A DNA stretch of 15,598 bases from Undibacterium sp. (lineage in GTDB: Bacteria > Pseudomonadota > Gammaproteobacteria > Burkholderiales > Burkholderiaceae_D): assembly GCA_019752975.1 (NCBI GenBank), contig JAIELM010000020.1, positions 1 to 15,598 of the forward strand. Direction: 5' to 3'. Below are positions 7,156-14,433 of the stretch, piece by piece. The notes below the pieces were generated by a model that saw only the letters and a list, made by a program, of their open reading frames with translations, did no database searches and was not told where the DNA came from. Both the position numbers and the translations under genes were made by a program. Every line of letters begins with the position of its first letter. Position 1 is the stretch's first letter.

Positions 7156-7211
7156 GAAGTGGACGCTGCTATGCTAAAGTGGAGTTTTGTTATTGTGCCG
7201 TGAATTTTACC

Positions 7212-7850
7212 ATGCCAAAAAAAGAGACCATTCCTTACGTCCAGCAGCAACTATTAGAAGCCATCGCGCAGTTAAAGGATGGCAAGGCACGGGATCAAGT
7301 TTTATCGACCCTAGAGGCAGTGTGTTCACAATTGCAAAGCTTAGTGACGCACGACCATTTAACCGGCGCGTTAAATCGGAGGTCTTTGCTAGAAAGCTTG
7401 GAGAAAGAGCTGCAAAGGTCTAAGCGCACCGGACATACCTTTACCGTTGCGCTGATAGGCATTAGCGGTTTGCCCGAGGTGATGGAGCAACACGGACAAG
7501 AGATCCCAAAACAGATATTGCAAATCGTCACCAAACAAGCCAACTTGGCCTTACGTGAATTAGATTCTTTTGGCAGGGTTGGCGCCACCGAATTTGCCAT
7601 AGTGATGCCAACAACCTGGCTAGATCAAAGCTTAGTGGCGGTCGAAAGGCTTAAAGCACAAATTCTTTCTTACGACTGGAGTCAAATCGCCGCTGGCCTA
7701 CAAGTGACATTCTGCACTGGACTGACCAGCAACGCGCCAGGCGATCAAGCCGAGAAGGTCTTGCTACGTGCTGACCTCGCCTTACAACAAGCGCGTCAAG
7801 CTGGAGATGATAGCGTTCGACAAGTTGAGGCTGATTTGCCTGTGGGTTAA
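7212..7850 (+). CDS. degenerate GGDEF-domain protein, probable c-di-GMP receptor
   Basis: This 212-residue protein has a short helical N-terminus (about 1-45) and one GGDEF domain opening with THDHLTGALNRR (46-57). The signature loop is GATEF (124-128) instead of GG(D/E)EF. The usual metal and substrate motif D-x-D-x-F-K-x-x-N-D reads GISGLPEVME (83-92), so the first metal-binding Asp and the guanine-binding Asn are also lost. It is therefore very unlikely to make c-di-GMP. RELD at 115-118 keeps the RxxD inhibitory-site motif at exactly the normal five-residue distance from the signature, as in proteins that bind c-di-GMP as an effector. I start at ATG 7212. An in-frame GTG at 7179 would add 11 residues; neither start has a strong ribosome site. 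There are no signal peptide, membrane segment or other domains, so it would be cytoplasmic, perhaps acting through a partner protein. Confidence 0.75.
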   Translation: MPKKETIPYVQQQLLEAIAQLKDGKARDQVLSTLEAVCSQLQSLVTHDHLTGALNRRSLLESLEKELQRSKRTGHTFTVALIGISGLPEVMEQHGQEIPKQILQIVTKQANLALRELDSFGRVGATEFAIVMPTTWLDQSLVAVERLKAQILSYDWSQIAAGLQVTFCTGLTSNAPGDQAEKVLLRADLALQQARQAGDDSVRQVEADLPVG

Positions 7851-7853
7851 TGT

Positions 7854-7873
7854 GGCGTGTAGACGTCTTTTTT
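7854..7873 (+). terminator. possible weak terminator
   Basis: A 5-bp stem with one G-U pair (GGCGT 7854-7858, ACGTC 7863-7867) and a GTAG loop is followed by six T. The stem is short but the T-run and the position directly after the GGDEF stop codon fit. Confidence 0.4.
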
Positions 7874-8029
7874 ATCAATCGTCAATTTGGGGCTACGCTA
7901 CAGCTTATGCTCGAAGTCAATAATAGCGGAATGGAGATAGGGCATTCCGACAAAAATATTTTCTGATCATCAACAAATTTAGTTTTTTACGCTGTTAATC
8001 CTCGATTCTTGCACTTAAGGCGCTTATAC

Positions 8030-10051
8030 ATGAAATTGACCGTACGATATTGCTTTACATTTGCTGTGCTCCTTCTATTGAGCTCCTTATCTTCAAGCGC
8101 ACAAGATAAATCAGATGCCGCTGCTCAATTGCCAGGCATAGAACTTTTTTTTGAAAATCCTAGTTTTAGTGAGGCGACACTGTCACCAAATGGAAAACTA
8201 CTTGCGGTGTTGATCGCAAAAAAGGATACCCGTAAGTTACTCGCAATCTATGAAATATCTAATGCGAAAGTTACGATTGTTGCCGATTATCGGTATCTGG
8301 ATGTCGGGCATTTTCAATGGATCAGTGATACTCGGCTTGTGTTCGACGCATTCGATAATCAGAAAGCGCAAGGGGAAAGTTATGAAGCACCTGGGTTATT
8401 TGCCGTCAATGCAGATGGAACTTCTTTTCGACAGTTAGTGAGCCAGATTCAATACACGGAGGGCGCGACTGTGGAGCGCCGGGAGCGCGAATTGTTACCG
8501 TGGTATACACAACTTTTGCGCAATGTAGGGCGTCAAAATTCAGAGTATGTGTATGTCGAACGCCCGATGATGGACAGTTTGAATTGGAATGAGATCTCAC
8601 ACGTAACCTTGTTAAGACTAAATACCCTGACTGGTTATTCTGAAAGAGTTGATGGGCCGTTCGGAGTGCGTTACTGGTTGCTCGATCATAGCGGCGAACC
8701 ACGTGTCGCAGTAACACTCAACAAAAATATTGAGACCGTGAACTACTTGGATCCAGAAACGAAAAAATGGCGTAAATTGGCGGAATTTGATACCTATCGA
8801 CGGGGGCAAGCGGCATTTACACCGCACGGATTTGGAGCGGACGGACGTTTTTATGTAGTCACCAATAATGGTGGTGATAAGGATGCACTGTATACCTTTG
8901 ATTTGAACGCACTCAAATTAAGCGAAAAGCCGGTTTTTTCGTTATCTCACTATGATTACACTGGTTCCTTGGTCACTAATGCAAGCTCGACGTTGGGGGT
9001 GCGTTTTCAAAGTGATGCTGACGAAACTTTTTGGTTTGATCAGAAAATGGGAGCGATTCAAAAGACAATTGACGCGAAATTACCGAATACCTTGAATAGA
9101 ATATCCTTGGCTCAACGATCCGAATTATCAGTTGTATTGGTTGAGTCGTATTCCGATGTGCAACCCAAAGTCTATTTTCTTTACAACTTCGAAACGGGTG
9201 AAATAAATAAAGTGGGTGAGATGTATCGAAATATTTTGCCGAGTCAGATGGGTACACAGCAGATGGTACGTTATAAAGCGCGAGATGGTTTGGAGATTAC
9301 TGCGTATCTGACCTTACCACCTGGCAGCAAGGGGAAGAACTTACCCCTTGTTGTGATGGTGCATGGCGGGCCTTTCGTGCGCGGGAAGACATGGGGGTGG
9401 GACGCACAAACACAGTTCCTCGCATCACGTGGCTATGCCGTTTTGGAACCGGAATTTCGAGGTAGTAGGGGATTTGGAGGCGCCCATTTTCATGCGGGAT
9501 GGAAGCAGTGGGGTTTGGCTATGCAAGATGATATAGCCGATGGGACAAAATGGGCTATTGACACGGGCATTGCGGCGCCGAATCGTATATGCATTGCAGG
9601 TGCCAGTTACGGTGGGTATGCGACACTGATGGGTCTCATCAACAACCCAGAACTTTATCGCTGCGGATTTGAATGGGTTGGTGTTACTGACATTAAATTG
9701 ATGTTTGATGGTTATCGAGGGCGCGATTCTGATTTGCCCGAAGTGTGGAAAAAATATGGCATGCCCGTACTTATTGGCGACCCCATCTTGGATGCAGAAC
9801 AATTAAAGGCGACTTCCCCATTATTGCAAGCGGCACGGATAAAACAACCATTGTTGCTAGCGTATGGTGGTGCCGATAGACGGGTACCATTGTTTCACGG
9901 CACTACTTTTCGTGATGCTGTGAAAAAGCACAATCAAGAAGTTGAATGGTTGGAGTATCGTGATGAGGGGCATGGGTGGTTTTTACCCAAGAATCGTATT
10001 GATTTTTGGGGGCGCGTAGAAAAATTTTTACAGCGGCAGATTGGTCAATAA
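8030..10051 (+). CDS. secreted S9-family serine peptidase (prolyl oligopeptidase-like)
   Basis: This 673-residue exported peptidase has a signal peptide at residues 1-25 (hydrophobic core FAVLLLLSSLSSS, cleavage near SSA). A beta-propeller-like region of about 370 residues with WF/D repeats follows, then a C-terminal alpha/beta hydrolase domain from about residue 410. The oxyanion segment HGGPF, FRGSRGFG, the nucleophile motif GASYGGY with S526, the acid in YGGADRRVP with D616, and the base in DEGHGW with H648 make a complete S9 catalytic triad. Such enzymes cut short peptides, often dipeptides or acyl-aminoacids, in the periplasm or outside. AAGG ahead of ATG 8030 supports this start over an in-frame TTG 21 bp upstream, and only this start gives a clean signal peptide. 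It could belong to the S9C acylaminoacyl-peptidase branch. Confidence 0.88.
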   Translation: MKLTVRYCFTFAVLLLLSSLSSSAQDKSDAAAQLPGIELFFENPSFSEATLSPNGKLLAVLIAKKDTRKLLAIYEISNAKVTIVADYRYLDVGHFQWISDTRLVFDAFDNQKAQGESYEAPGLFAVNADGTSFRQLVSQIQYTEGATVERRERELLPWYTQLLRNVGRQNSEYVYVERPMMDSLNWNEISHVTLLRLNTLTGYSERVDGPFGVRYWLLDHSGEPRVAVTLNKNIETVNYLDPETKKWRKLAEFDTYRRGQAAFTPHGFGADGRFYVVTNNGGDKDALYTFDLNALKLSEKPVFSLSHYDYTGSLVTNASSTLGVRFQSDADETFWFDQKMGAIQKTIDAKLPNTLNRISLAQRSELSVVLVESYSDVQPKVYFLYNFETGEINKVGEMYRNILPSQMGTQQMVRYKARDGLEITAYLTLPPGSKGKNLPLVVMVHGGPFVRGKTWGWDAQTQFLASRGYAVLEPEFRGSRGFGGAHFHAGWKQWGLAMQDDIADGTKWAIDTGIAAPNRICIAGASYGGYATLMGLINNPELYRCGFEWVGVTDIKLMFDGYRGRDSDLPEVWKKYGMPVLIGDPILDAEQLKATSPLLQAARIKQPLLLAYGGADRRVPLFHGTTFRDAVKKHNQEVEWLEYRDEGHGWFLPKNRIDFWGRVEKFLQRQIGQ

Positions 10052-10156
10052 TCGAAACTGATAATCATCTAGCCGCCTTCCTCCAATAGTATATGTCCTT
10101 GGAGTAAAGTTGATTTGAGAAACGAAACTTTTCCTAGTAATTGACGAATATTTTGT

Positions 10157-10186
10157 TTGACTGCTTGCCTACCGGGGATTTATAGG
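10157..10186 (+). promoter_or_regulatory. candidate sigma70 promoter
   Basis: TTGACT (10157-10162) and TATAGG (10181-10186) are spaced by 18 bases, about 75 bp ahead of the hydrolase start codon. The rest of the gap between the two genes (10052-10260) shows no gene or terminator that I can support. Confidence 0.4.
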
Positions 10187-10260
10187 TGACTCCGCTGATA
10201 CGTTTCATGGTTTAATTGCATTTGTTAATTGATCAATCAGTTGTTTGCTGGCGCATAAAA

Positions 10261-11028
10261 ATGATTAAAAAAATATCTCAATTTTTACTTTTTCTTTTTG
10301 TGGTTTATGTGGCTTTGTGTATTGTGTTGTTTGTATTGCAGCGATCGTTTATTTATTATCCACCGAACGTGACCTATATAAATGATCCCACGACGCTGAA
10401 GTTGAAGAATGATGGTGAGGAATTGTTAGTGAGCGTTCGTCAACAGAAGACGACCAAAGCGGTGATTTATTTTGGTGGAAACGGCGAAGACGTCTCATAC
10501 AATCTGCCAAGTTTATCCAATATTTTCCCTGATGCCGCAATTTACCTCTCTCATTATCGAAGTTTTGGCGGGAGTACAGGAAAACCATCCGAGCAAAGTT
10601 TAGTGAATGACGCTCAAATCTTGTTCGATTATGTCCACGCACAACATGCCGACATTGTGGTGATTGGACGAAGTTTAGGAAGCGGTGTGGCGATTCAGTT
10701 AGCAAGTTCGAGGTCGGTGTCAAAGTTGGTTTTAGTAACTCCATATAACAGCATTTTAGAACTCGCCCAAAATCAGTTTCCTTATTTCCCAGTTGGATTT
10801 TTGTTACAAGACAAATTTGAATCTTGGCGTTATGCTCAGAAAATTACGGCACCAACTTTGATTATTGCCACACCAAGTGATGAATTGATCCCATTCTCCA
10901 GTACCCAATCCTTGCTAAAGCATTTCTCTCAAAATGTAGTCACAATGACCGCAATAAAGAATGTTGGACACAATACGATTAATGCTAGTCCGGCATATAA
11001 AGCGGCATTGAGGAAATTGAATTTTTAA
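10261..11028 (+). CDS. membrane-anchored alpha/beta hydrolase
   Basis: This 255-residue protein has an N-terminal hydrophobic anchor (about 8-28, FLLFLFVVYVALCIVLFVLQ) followed by QRSFIYYPP, the typical start of the Bem46/ABHD13-like hydrolase group. The triad is complete: nucleophile S138 in GRSLGSG, acid D207 in TPSDELIP and base H237 in NVGHNT. FGGNGEDV near residue 76 would form the oxyanion loop, and YRSFGGSTGKPS follows. Family members are membrane-bound serine hydrolases of uncertain substrate, probably lipid or peptide esters. The chosen ATG has no clear ribosome site. An in-frame TTG at 10216 would put 15 extra polar residues before the anchor and is less likely. It follows the S9 peptidase by 209 bp and probably has its own promoter. 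Confidence 0.8.
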   Translation: MIKKISQFLLFLFVVYVALCIVLFVLQRSFIYYPPNVTYINDPTTLKLKNDGEELLVSVRQQKTTKAVIYFGGNGEDVSYNLPSLSNIFPDAAIYLSHYRSFGGSTGKPSEQSLVNDAQILFDYVHAQHADIVVIGRSLGSGVAIQLASSRSVSKLVLVTPYNSILELAQNQFPYFPVGFLLQDKFESWRYAQKITAPTLIIATPSDELIPFSSTQSLLKHFSQNVVTMTAIKNVGHNTINASPAYKAALRKLNF

Positions 11029-11315
11029 AACACGGTGAATTGAAAGTTTGTAGTGCAGAATAAAGAAACATGGCGGTCCTCGGTTGGATCCCGGTACTCT
11101 TGAGCATTGTTGAAGATTGGCGAAATCGAACTAAAAACATCGATTTTAGTTTGCAAGAAAGATGGAGAAATCATGGAGGTTCGAACAAAAAATGCCTCCC
11201 TGAACAAATTTATCCAAGCCCAACAACATCGCTGCAAACCGACACAGATTTTTCTTGGCGTCGCTAGTGCTAGCCCCTACACTGCAAACAATGCAACCTC
11301 TACCCGAGCTCGTTA
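11029..11315 (+). other. 287-bp intergenic region before the two-component system
   Basis: No recognised gene is present. It contains an AT-rich inverted repeat (AACTAAAA 11129-11136, TTTTAGTT 11144-11151, 7-base loop) overlapped by a second one (AAATCG and CGATTT). It also holds a candidate 47-codon ORF beginning at ATG 11173, and a GCTA-GTGC-TAGC palindrome near 11263-11274. No convincing -35/-10 pair was found. Confidence 0.5.
11129..11151. other. AT-rich inverted repeat upstream of the kinase gene
   Basis: Perfect 8-bp arms AACTAAAA and TTTTAGTT surround the loop ACATCGA, which itself takes part in an overlapping AAATCG/CGATTT pair. It lies about 165 bp before the kinase start. It could be an operator or the top of a leader RNA; neither is shown. 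Confidence 0.4.
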
Positions 11316-11316
11316 G
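11173..11316 (+). CDS. candidate 47-residue upstream ORF coupled to the kinase
   Basis: ATG 11173 is preceded at a good distance by GGAGA (11164-11168). The frame ends with TAG at 11314-11316, whose last base is the first base of the kinase GTG start. That TAGTG overlap is a classic arrangement for translational coupling, and the kinase itself has a very poor ribosome site, which makes coupling useful. The predicted peptide is polar, with one cysteine and no signal peptide or membrane segment, and resembles nothing I know. It may be a leader peptide or chance; I cannot tell from one sequence. Confidence 0.3.
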   Translation: MEVRTKNASLNKFIQAQQHRCKPTQIFLGVASASPYTANNATSTRAR

Positions 11317-13058
11317 TGAAATTCTCTATTGGATTACGTCTTTTCGTCACAGTACTTCTTTCGATCACTACAGTGGCCATCGTTGCGCTACTCCTAATGC
11401 AAGAAAAAGTCAGTTCTAGTTTCGCAGATTATGCGATCAAGATTGAGTTGGCTCGACTTCAGGAAGTCAGTGATGCCATCGAAGAGCAATATGCGAAACA
11501 GAAAGATTGGGGATTTTTACCGACTAGCGAAACAGAAAAAAAGAACTGGGTCAGCGAAGAATTAATCAGATTGCGCAACGACAAAATCAAAATCAAACCT
11601 AGCGTTGAACCGGTAGCTGCCCTATCACAAAAGAGTCATGTCGTAGCTCCGAATACAAAAACTGCCGCCCCCGTGCCGCCCGTTCCACCGATGGTGTCAG
11701 AGGTAGAGCAGAGCCAAATTCAAACCGCAAGCACACCCAAAATTCAGCGCACTGTTTCCAAAATCATTTACTCTGGTGATGAGATTGGACTACCGCCACT
11801 TCCCCCACCACCGCCTGCCCCCCCAGCGCCACCACCGATAGAGAAGCGCATTCCCCAAGACATTGCTGAGCGTGCACCACAAGCTGTTGGGCTAACAAAT
11901 AAAATTGTCGTCATACCAGATCTTTTTTCTCGGATCAGCATCCTCGACAAAAATGAAAACTATTTAGCTGGGCTGCCACTCAGTGATCAAGCAAGCGCAG
12001 TTCGCCCGCTCCACTTTGAAAAGGAATTGATAGGCTATATTCAAGTCGTGAAATCGAGACGTCCCAGCGACAATATGGCGCGAGATTTCGTGCAGGATCA
12101 ATCCGATACAATTGCGCTCATCATCATCGCCAGCATCCTACTTAGCGCGATCGCAGCGAGTATTCTCGCTCTACATTTTCGACGCCCTATACAAAAACTG
12201 GTGGATGGATCTCAGCAGTTAGCCGATGGGCGCTTTGAAACTCGATTGCCCGAAAATCGTAGCGATGAATTAGGCGAATTGGCGCGTAGTTTTAACCAGC
12301 TTGCTATTAAGCTCGCGCACGCTGAACAAAGTCGTCGTCAGTGGGTGGCAGACACCTCACACGAATTACGTACACCCATTTCCGTACTTCGTGCGCAATT
12401 GGAAGCGATACAAGATGGCATACGCGCCGCTACGCCAGACAACATCAGTCTCATGTTAAGGCAAGTTCTGTCACTGAATAAATTAATTGATGAACTATAT
12501 GCTTTGGCTAAGTCTGATGTTGGTGAATTGGCTTACCACATGGGGCGTGTCGATGTCCTAGCCTTGGTTCAAGAAGAATGTGCCAACTTCAAAGAGAAGC
12601 TTCAAACTGCACGATTGCGTCTTGAAATCAAAAACGATATACAAGCGTCCAATACGGACAACTTGGTTCAGGGTGATGTCGATCGCCTACGTCAAGTAAT
12701 CATCAACCTTTTGGAAAATGCCATCCGTTATACACAAGCCGATGGTCAAATTCGCCTACAAATTCGCCTACAACTTAGCGCAATGACGCATCAATCACAC
12801 GGTAGGACACAGGCGAAGCTAATCATTGATATCGAAGACAGCGCGCCTGGCGTTCCCGATCAAGCATTAAAGCGATTAAGCGAAAGGTTTTACCGCGTCG
12901 ACGCTTCGCGCAATCGACAACAAGGCGGTGCGGGTCTAGGCTTGGCCTTGTGTGCTCGTATCATCGAAGCGCATCAAGGTAAGCTAACATTTTCTCATTC
13001 CAACTTGGGCGGTTTGCACGTTCGCATAGAGTTACCCAAGGAGCCGATTTCCACATGA
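11316..13058 (+). CDS. baeS: BaeS-like envelope-stress sensor histidine kinase with polyproline insertion
   Basis: This 580-residue inner-membrane kinase reads from the GTG at 11316; no other start is possible before the first membrane helix. TM1 covers about 8-28 and a periplasmic region runs to about 263. TM2 is 266-287 and is followed by HAMP (about 289-335). DTSHELRTP holds the phospho-accepting H349. The N box LLENAIRYT has N468. DSAPGVPD (D508 onward), a BaeS signature, replaces the usual DxGxG, and the G2 box GGAGLG is at 537-542. The kinase is about 110 residues longer than E. coli BaeS, all in the periplasmic part. That extra part includes a PPVPPM segment and the tract LPPLPPPPPAPPAPPP (159-174). 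It overlaps the regulator gene by four bases. In E. coli BaeSR answers envelope stress and toxic compounds through efflux and periplasmic chaperones; the signal here is not known. The gene name is by similarity. Confidence 0.85.
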   Translation: MKFSIGLRLFVTVLLSITTVAIVALLLMQEKVSSSFADYAIKIELARLQEVSDAIEEQYAKQKDWGFLPTSETEKKNWVSEELIRLRNDKIKIKPSVEPVAALSQKSHVVAPNTKTAAPVPPVPPMVSEVEQSQIQTASTPKIQRTVSKIIYSGDEIGLPPLPPPPPAPPAPPPIEKRIPQDIAERAPQAVGLTNKIVVIPDLFSRISILDKNENYLAGLPLSDQASAVRPLHFEKELIGYIQVVKSRRPSDNMARDFVQDQSDTIALIIIASILLSAIAASILALHFRRPIQKLVDGSQQLADGRFETRLPENRSDELGELARSFNQLAIKLAHAEQSRRQWVADTSHELRTPISVLRAQLEAIQDGIRAATPDNISLMLRQVLSLNKLIDELYALAKSDVGELAYHMGRVDVLALVQEECANFKEKLQTARLRLEIKNDIQASNTDNLVQGDVDRLRQVIINLLENAIRYTQADGQIRLQIRLQLSAMTHQSHGRTQAKLIIDIEDSAPGVPDQALKRLSERFYRVDASRNRQQGGAGLGLALCARIIEAHQGKLTFSHSNLGGLHVRIELPKEPIST

Positions 13059-13741
13059 ACGCCACTCCCAAAATACTGATCGTAGAAGATGAACCCGATC
13101 TAGCCGAATTGATAGCAGATTACGTACGCGCATCAGCGTACGACGCGAAAATTATTGGTGACGGACAGCTCGCGCTTCTAGAAATTCAAAAAGAGCCGCC
13201 GAGCTTAATCGTGCTCGACTTAATGCTGCCAGGTCTTGATGGCATCAGTATATGTAAGCAAGTGCGTGAATTTTCGCAAGTCCCCATCATCATGGTGACA
13301 GCGAAAGTCGAAGAGATTGATCGCTTGCTGGGATTAGAAATCGGTGCAGATGATTATCTCTGCAAACCATTTAGCCCGCGCGAACTGGTCGCAAGAATCA
13401 AAGTCATTTTGCGCCGCATTCCCGACAATATGTCCTCCTCGAACAAAGAAACAAAAGTTCAAATTGATGCCGCCGCTTTTGCGATTAGCATCAATAGTAA
13501 AGTAATGGATTTGACCCGCAGTGAGTACCTGATTTTTTGCGCGCTTTTACAACATCAAGGTCAGGTCTTCTCGCGTCAGCAATTACTCGACATCGCCAAT
13601 CAAGATGCGCTGGATGTGACGGATAGAGCAGTCGATAGCCACATCAAAAATTTACGGAAGAAAATCCATCACATTCTGCCTGACAGCAACCCTATACTGT
13701 CGATTTACGGTTTGGGTTATCGTTTCGATGGCTTTGATTAA
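13055..13741 (+). CDS. baeR: BaeR-like OmpR-family response regulator
   Basis: This 228-residue DNA-binding regulator is the partner of the kinase just upstream. The receiver domain (about 6-120) has the acidic pair E11/D12, the phosphorylated D55 in LDLMLPG, T82 in MVTAK and K104 in CKPFSP. The run VTAKVEEIDRLLGLEIGADD is nearly the same as in E. coli BaeR as I remember it. The winged-helix effector domain (about 130-228) has LTRSEYLIF, the VFSRQQLL turn, the recognition helix DRAVDSHIKNLRKKI and the closing YGLGYRF wing. The ATG overlaps the kinase TGA as ATGA, so translation is coupled. Likely targets include the two secreted-protein genes that follow, but this is inference. Confidence 0.92.
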   Translation: MNATPKILIVEDEPDLAELIADYVRASAYDAKIIGDGQLALLEIQKEPPSLIVLDLMLPGLDGISICKQVREFSQVPIIMVTAKVEEIDRLLGLEIGADDYLCKPFSPRELVARIKVILRRIPDNMSSSNKETKVQIDAAAFAISINSKVMDLTRSEYLIFCALLQHQGQVFSRQQLLDIANQDALDVTDRAVDSHIKNLRKKIHHILPDSNPILSIYGLGYRFDGFD

Positions 13742-13770
13742 TTTTCACCGCCATCGCTTCGCTTCACCAC

Positions 13771-13827
13771 ATTGTCTCCACAATCTAAGCTCATGATGTA
13801 GTCATTGGCAATCAAGATTCCTGCCAA
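13771..13827 (+). promoter_or_regulatory. possible BaeR-type operator and inverted repeats
   Basis: In the 113-bp gap before the proline-rich gene, ATTGT-CTCC-ACAAT (13771-13784) is a palindrome whose CTCCA matches the first half of the E. coli BaeR box as I recall it (TTTTTCTCCATDATTGGC). ATTGGC (13804-13809), matching its last half, sits inside a second inverted repeat, TTGGCA 13805-13810 with TGCCAA 13822-13827. The two halves are not at the E. coli spacing. Treat this as a pointer only. Confidence 0.3.
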
Positions 13828-13854
13828 AAACCTTGACCTTTTTTAGGAGACATC

Positions 13855-14334
13855 ATGAAACCAATTCTTATCGCAACACTGTTAACAGGCATCGTTATCG
13901 CGGGTTTTTCAGCCGCTCAAACTACGGCTCGAATTACGAAGATAGATGGATTAAGTTACCTCACTATTCTCTGCGAAGACAAAGATTCTAAGGAAACTTG
14001 TGATCACTGGATTGCACCTCCGGCGCCACCAGCACCACCTGCACCACCAACGATTTCTGCACCGCCACCGCTGCCACCGCTGCCACCGCTACCAGTGATG
14101 CCAGTGATGCCAGCGCTACCGATGGCTCCTCCTGCGCCACCAGCGCCACCTCCATTACCAGAAATTCCCGAGGAGGTTCACGCCGCATGTGCAGGTAAAT
14201 CGGATGGTCAACACATGGAAATGCATATTGGGAAGAGCGAGTTCTATTCGGGAAGCTGCATCGAGAAGAATGGGACGATGCGATTCGATGCCAACTATAT
14301 TTCCATTAGCCATAGCCATAGCAAGAGCAAATAA
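13855..14334 (+). CDS. secreted proline-rich protein with C-terminal Cys/His domain
   Basis: This 159-residue exported protein is of unknown function. The signal peptide covers about 1-21 (cleavage near SAA). A short N-terminal part with C40 and C49 follows, then a proline-rich tract at 55-102 made of APP, LPP and VMP units. The C-terminal domain of about 50 residues begins HAACAGKSDG and has C112 and C135, a HMEMH cluster (120-124), KNGTMRFDANY and a His/Ser/Lys tail HSHSHSKSK. The cysteines fall in two pairs flanking the proline tract, suggesting two small disulfide-bonded ends joined by a stiff spacer. The His and Met residues could bind metal. A clear AGGAG lies ahead of the ATG. The neighbouring kinase has the same kind of polyproline sequence in its sensor part. 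I do not recognise the family, so no name is given. Confidence 0.75.
   Translation: MKPILIATLLTGIVIAGFSAAQTTARITKIDGLSYLTILCEDKDSKETCDHWIAPPAPPAPPAPPTISAPPPLPPLPPLPVMPVMPALPMAPPAPPAPPPLPEIPEEVHAACAGKSDGQHMEMHIGKSEFYSGSCIEKNGTMRFDANYISISHSHSKSK
14017..14160 (+). repeat. proline-rich coding repeat with 9-bp periodicity
   Basis: This low-complexity CCA/CCG/GCA-rich tract encodes the APP/LPP/VMP spacer. Within it a 9-bp period is plain: CTGCCACCG at 14071-14079 and 14080-14088, then degenerate steps CTACCAGTG, ATGCCAGTG and ATGCCAGCG. It keeps the reading frame, so length changes by slippage would be tolerated. Confidence 0.75.
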
Positions 14335-14340
14335 ATTCAT

Positions 14341-14357
14341 CATCGCTTTGCGCGATG
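14341..14357 (+). terminator. possible weak terminator or hairpin
   Basis: CATCGC (14341-14346) pairs with GCGATG (14352-14357) around TTTGC, seven bases after the proline-rich gene stop. Only TCATTTCT follows, so termination would be partial and the peptidase gene 77 bp downstream may be cotranscribed. Confidence 0.35.
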
Positions 14358-14433
14358 TCATTTCTATCAACCAGATAGCCATCAATAAAAACATCAAGCG
14401 CAAAGCCCCCCTATCTAATCAACTGGAGTCAAC

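Noticed and set aside
11078..11105. GGTTGGATCCC stretch resembling a tRNA T-arm
   Set aside because: No matching acceptor stem, D-arm or anticodon arm can be folded around it.
11768..11950. Minus-strand glycine-rich frame opposite the kinase polyproline tract
   Set aside because: Same cause: the complement of proline codons reads as glycine; no other support.
13988..14188. Minus-strand frame rich in Val and Ala opposite the proline tract
   Set aside because: It is the expected by-product of CCA/CCG/GCA repeats read backwards, with no start signals.
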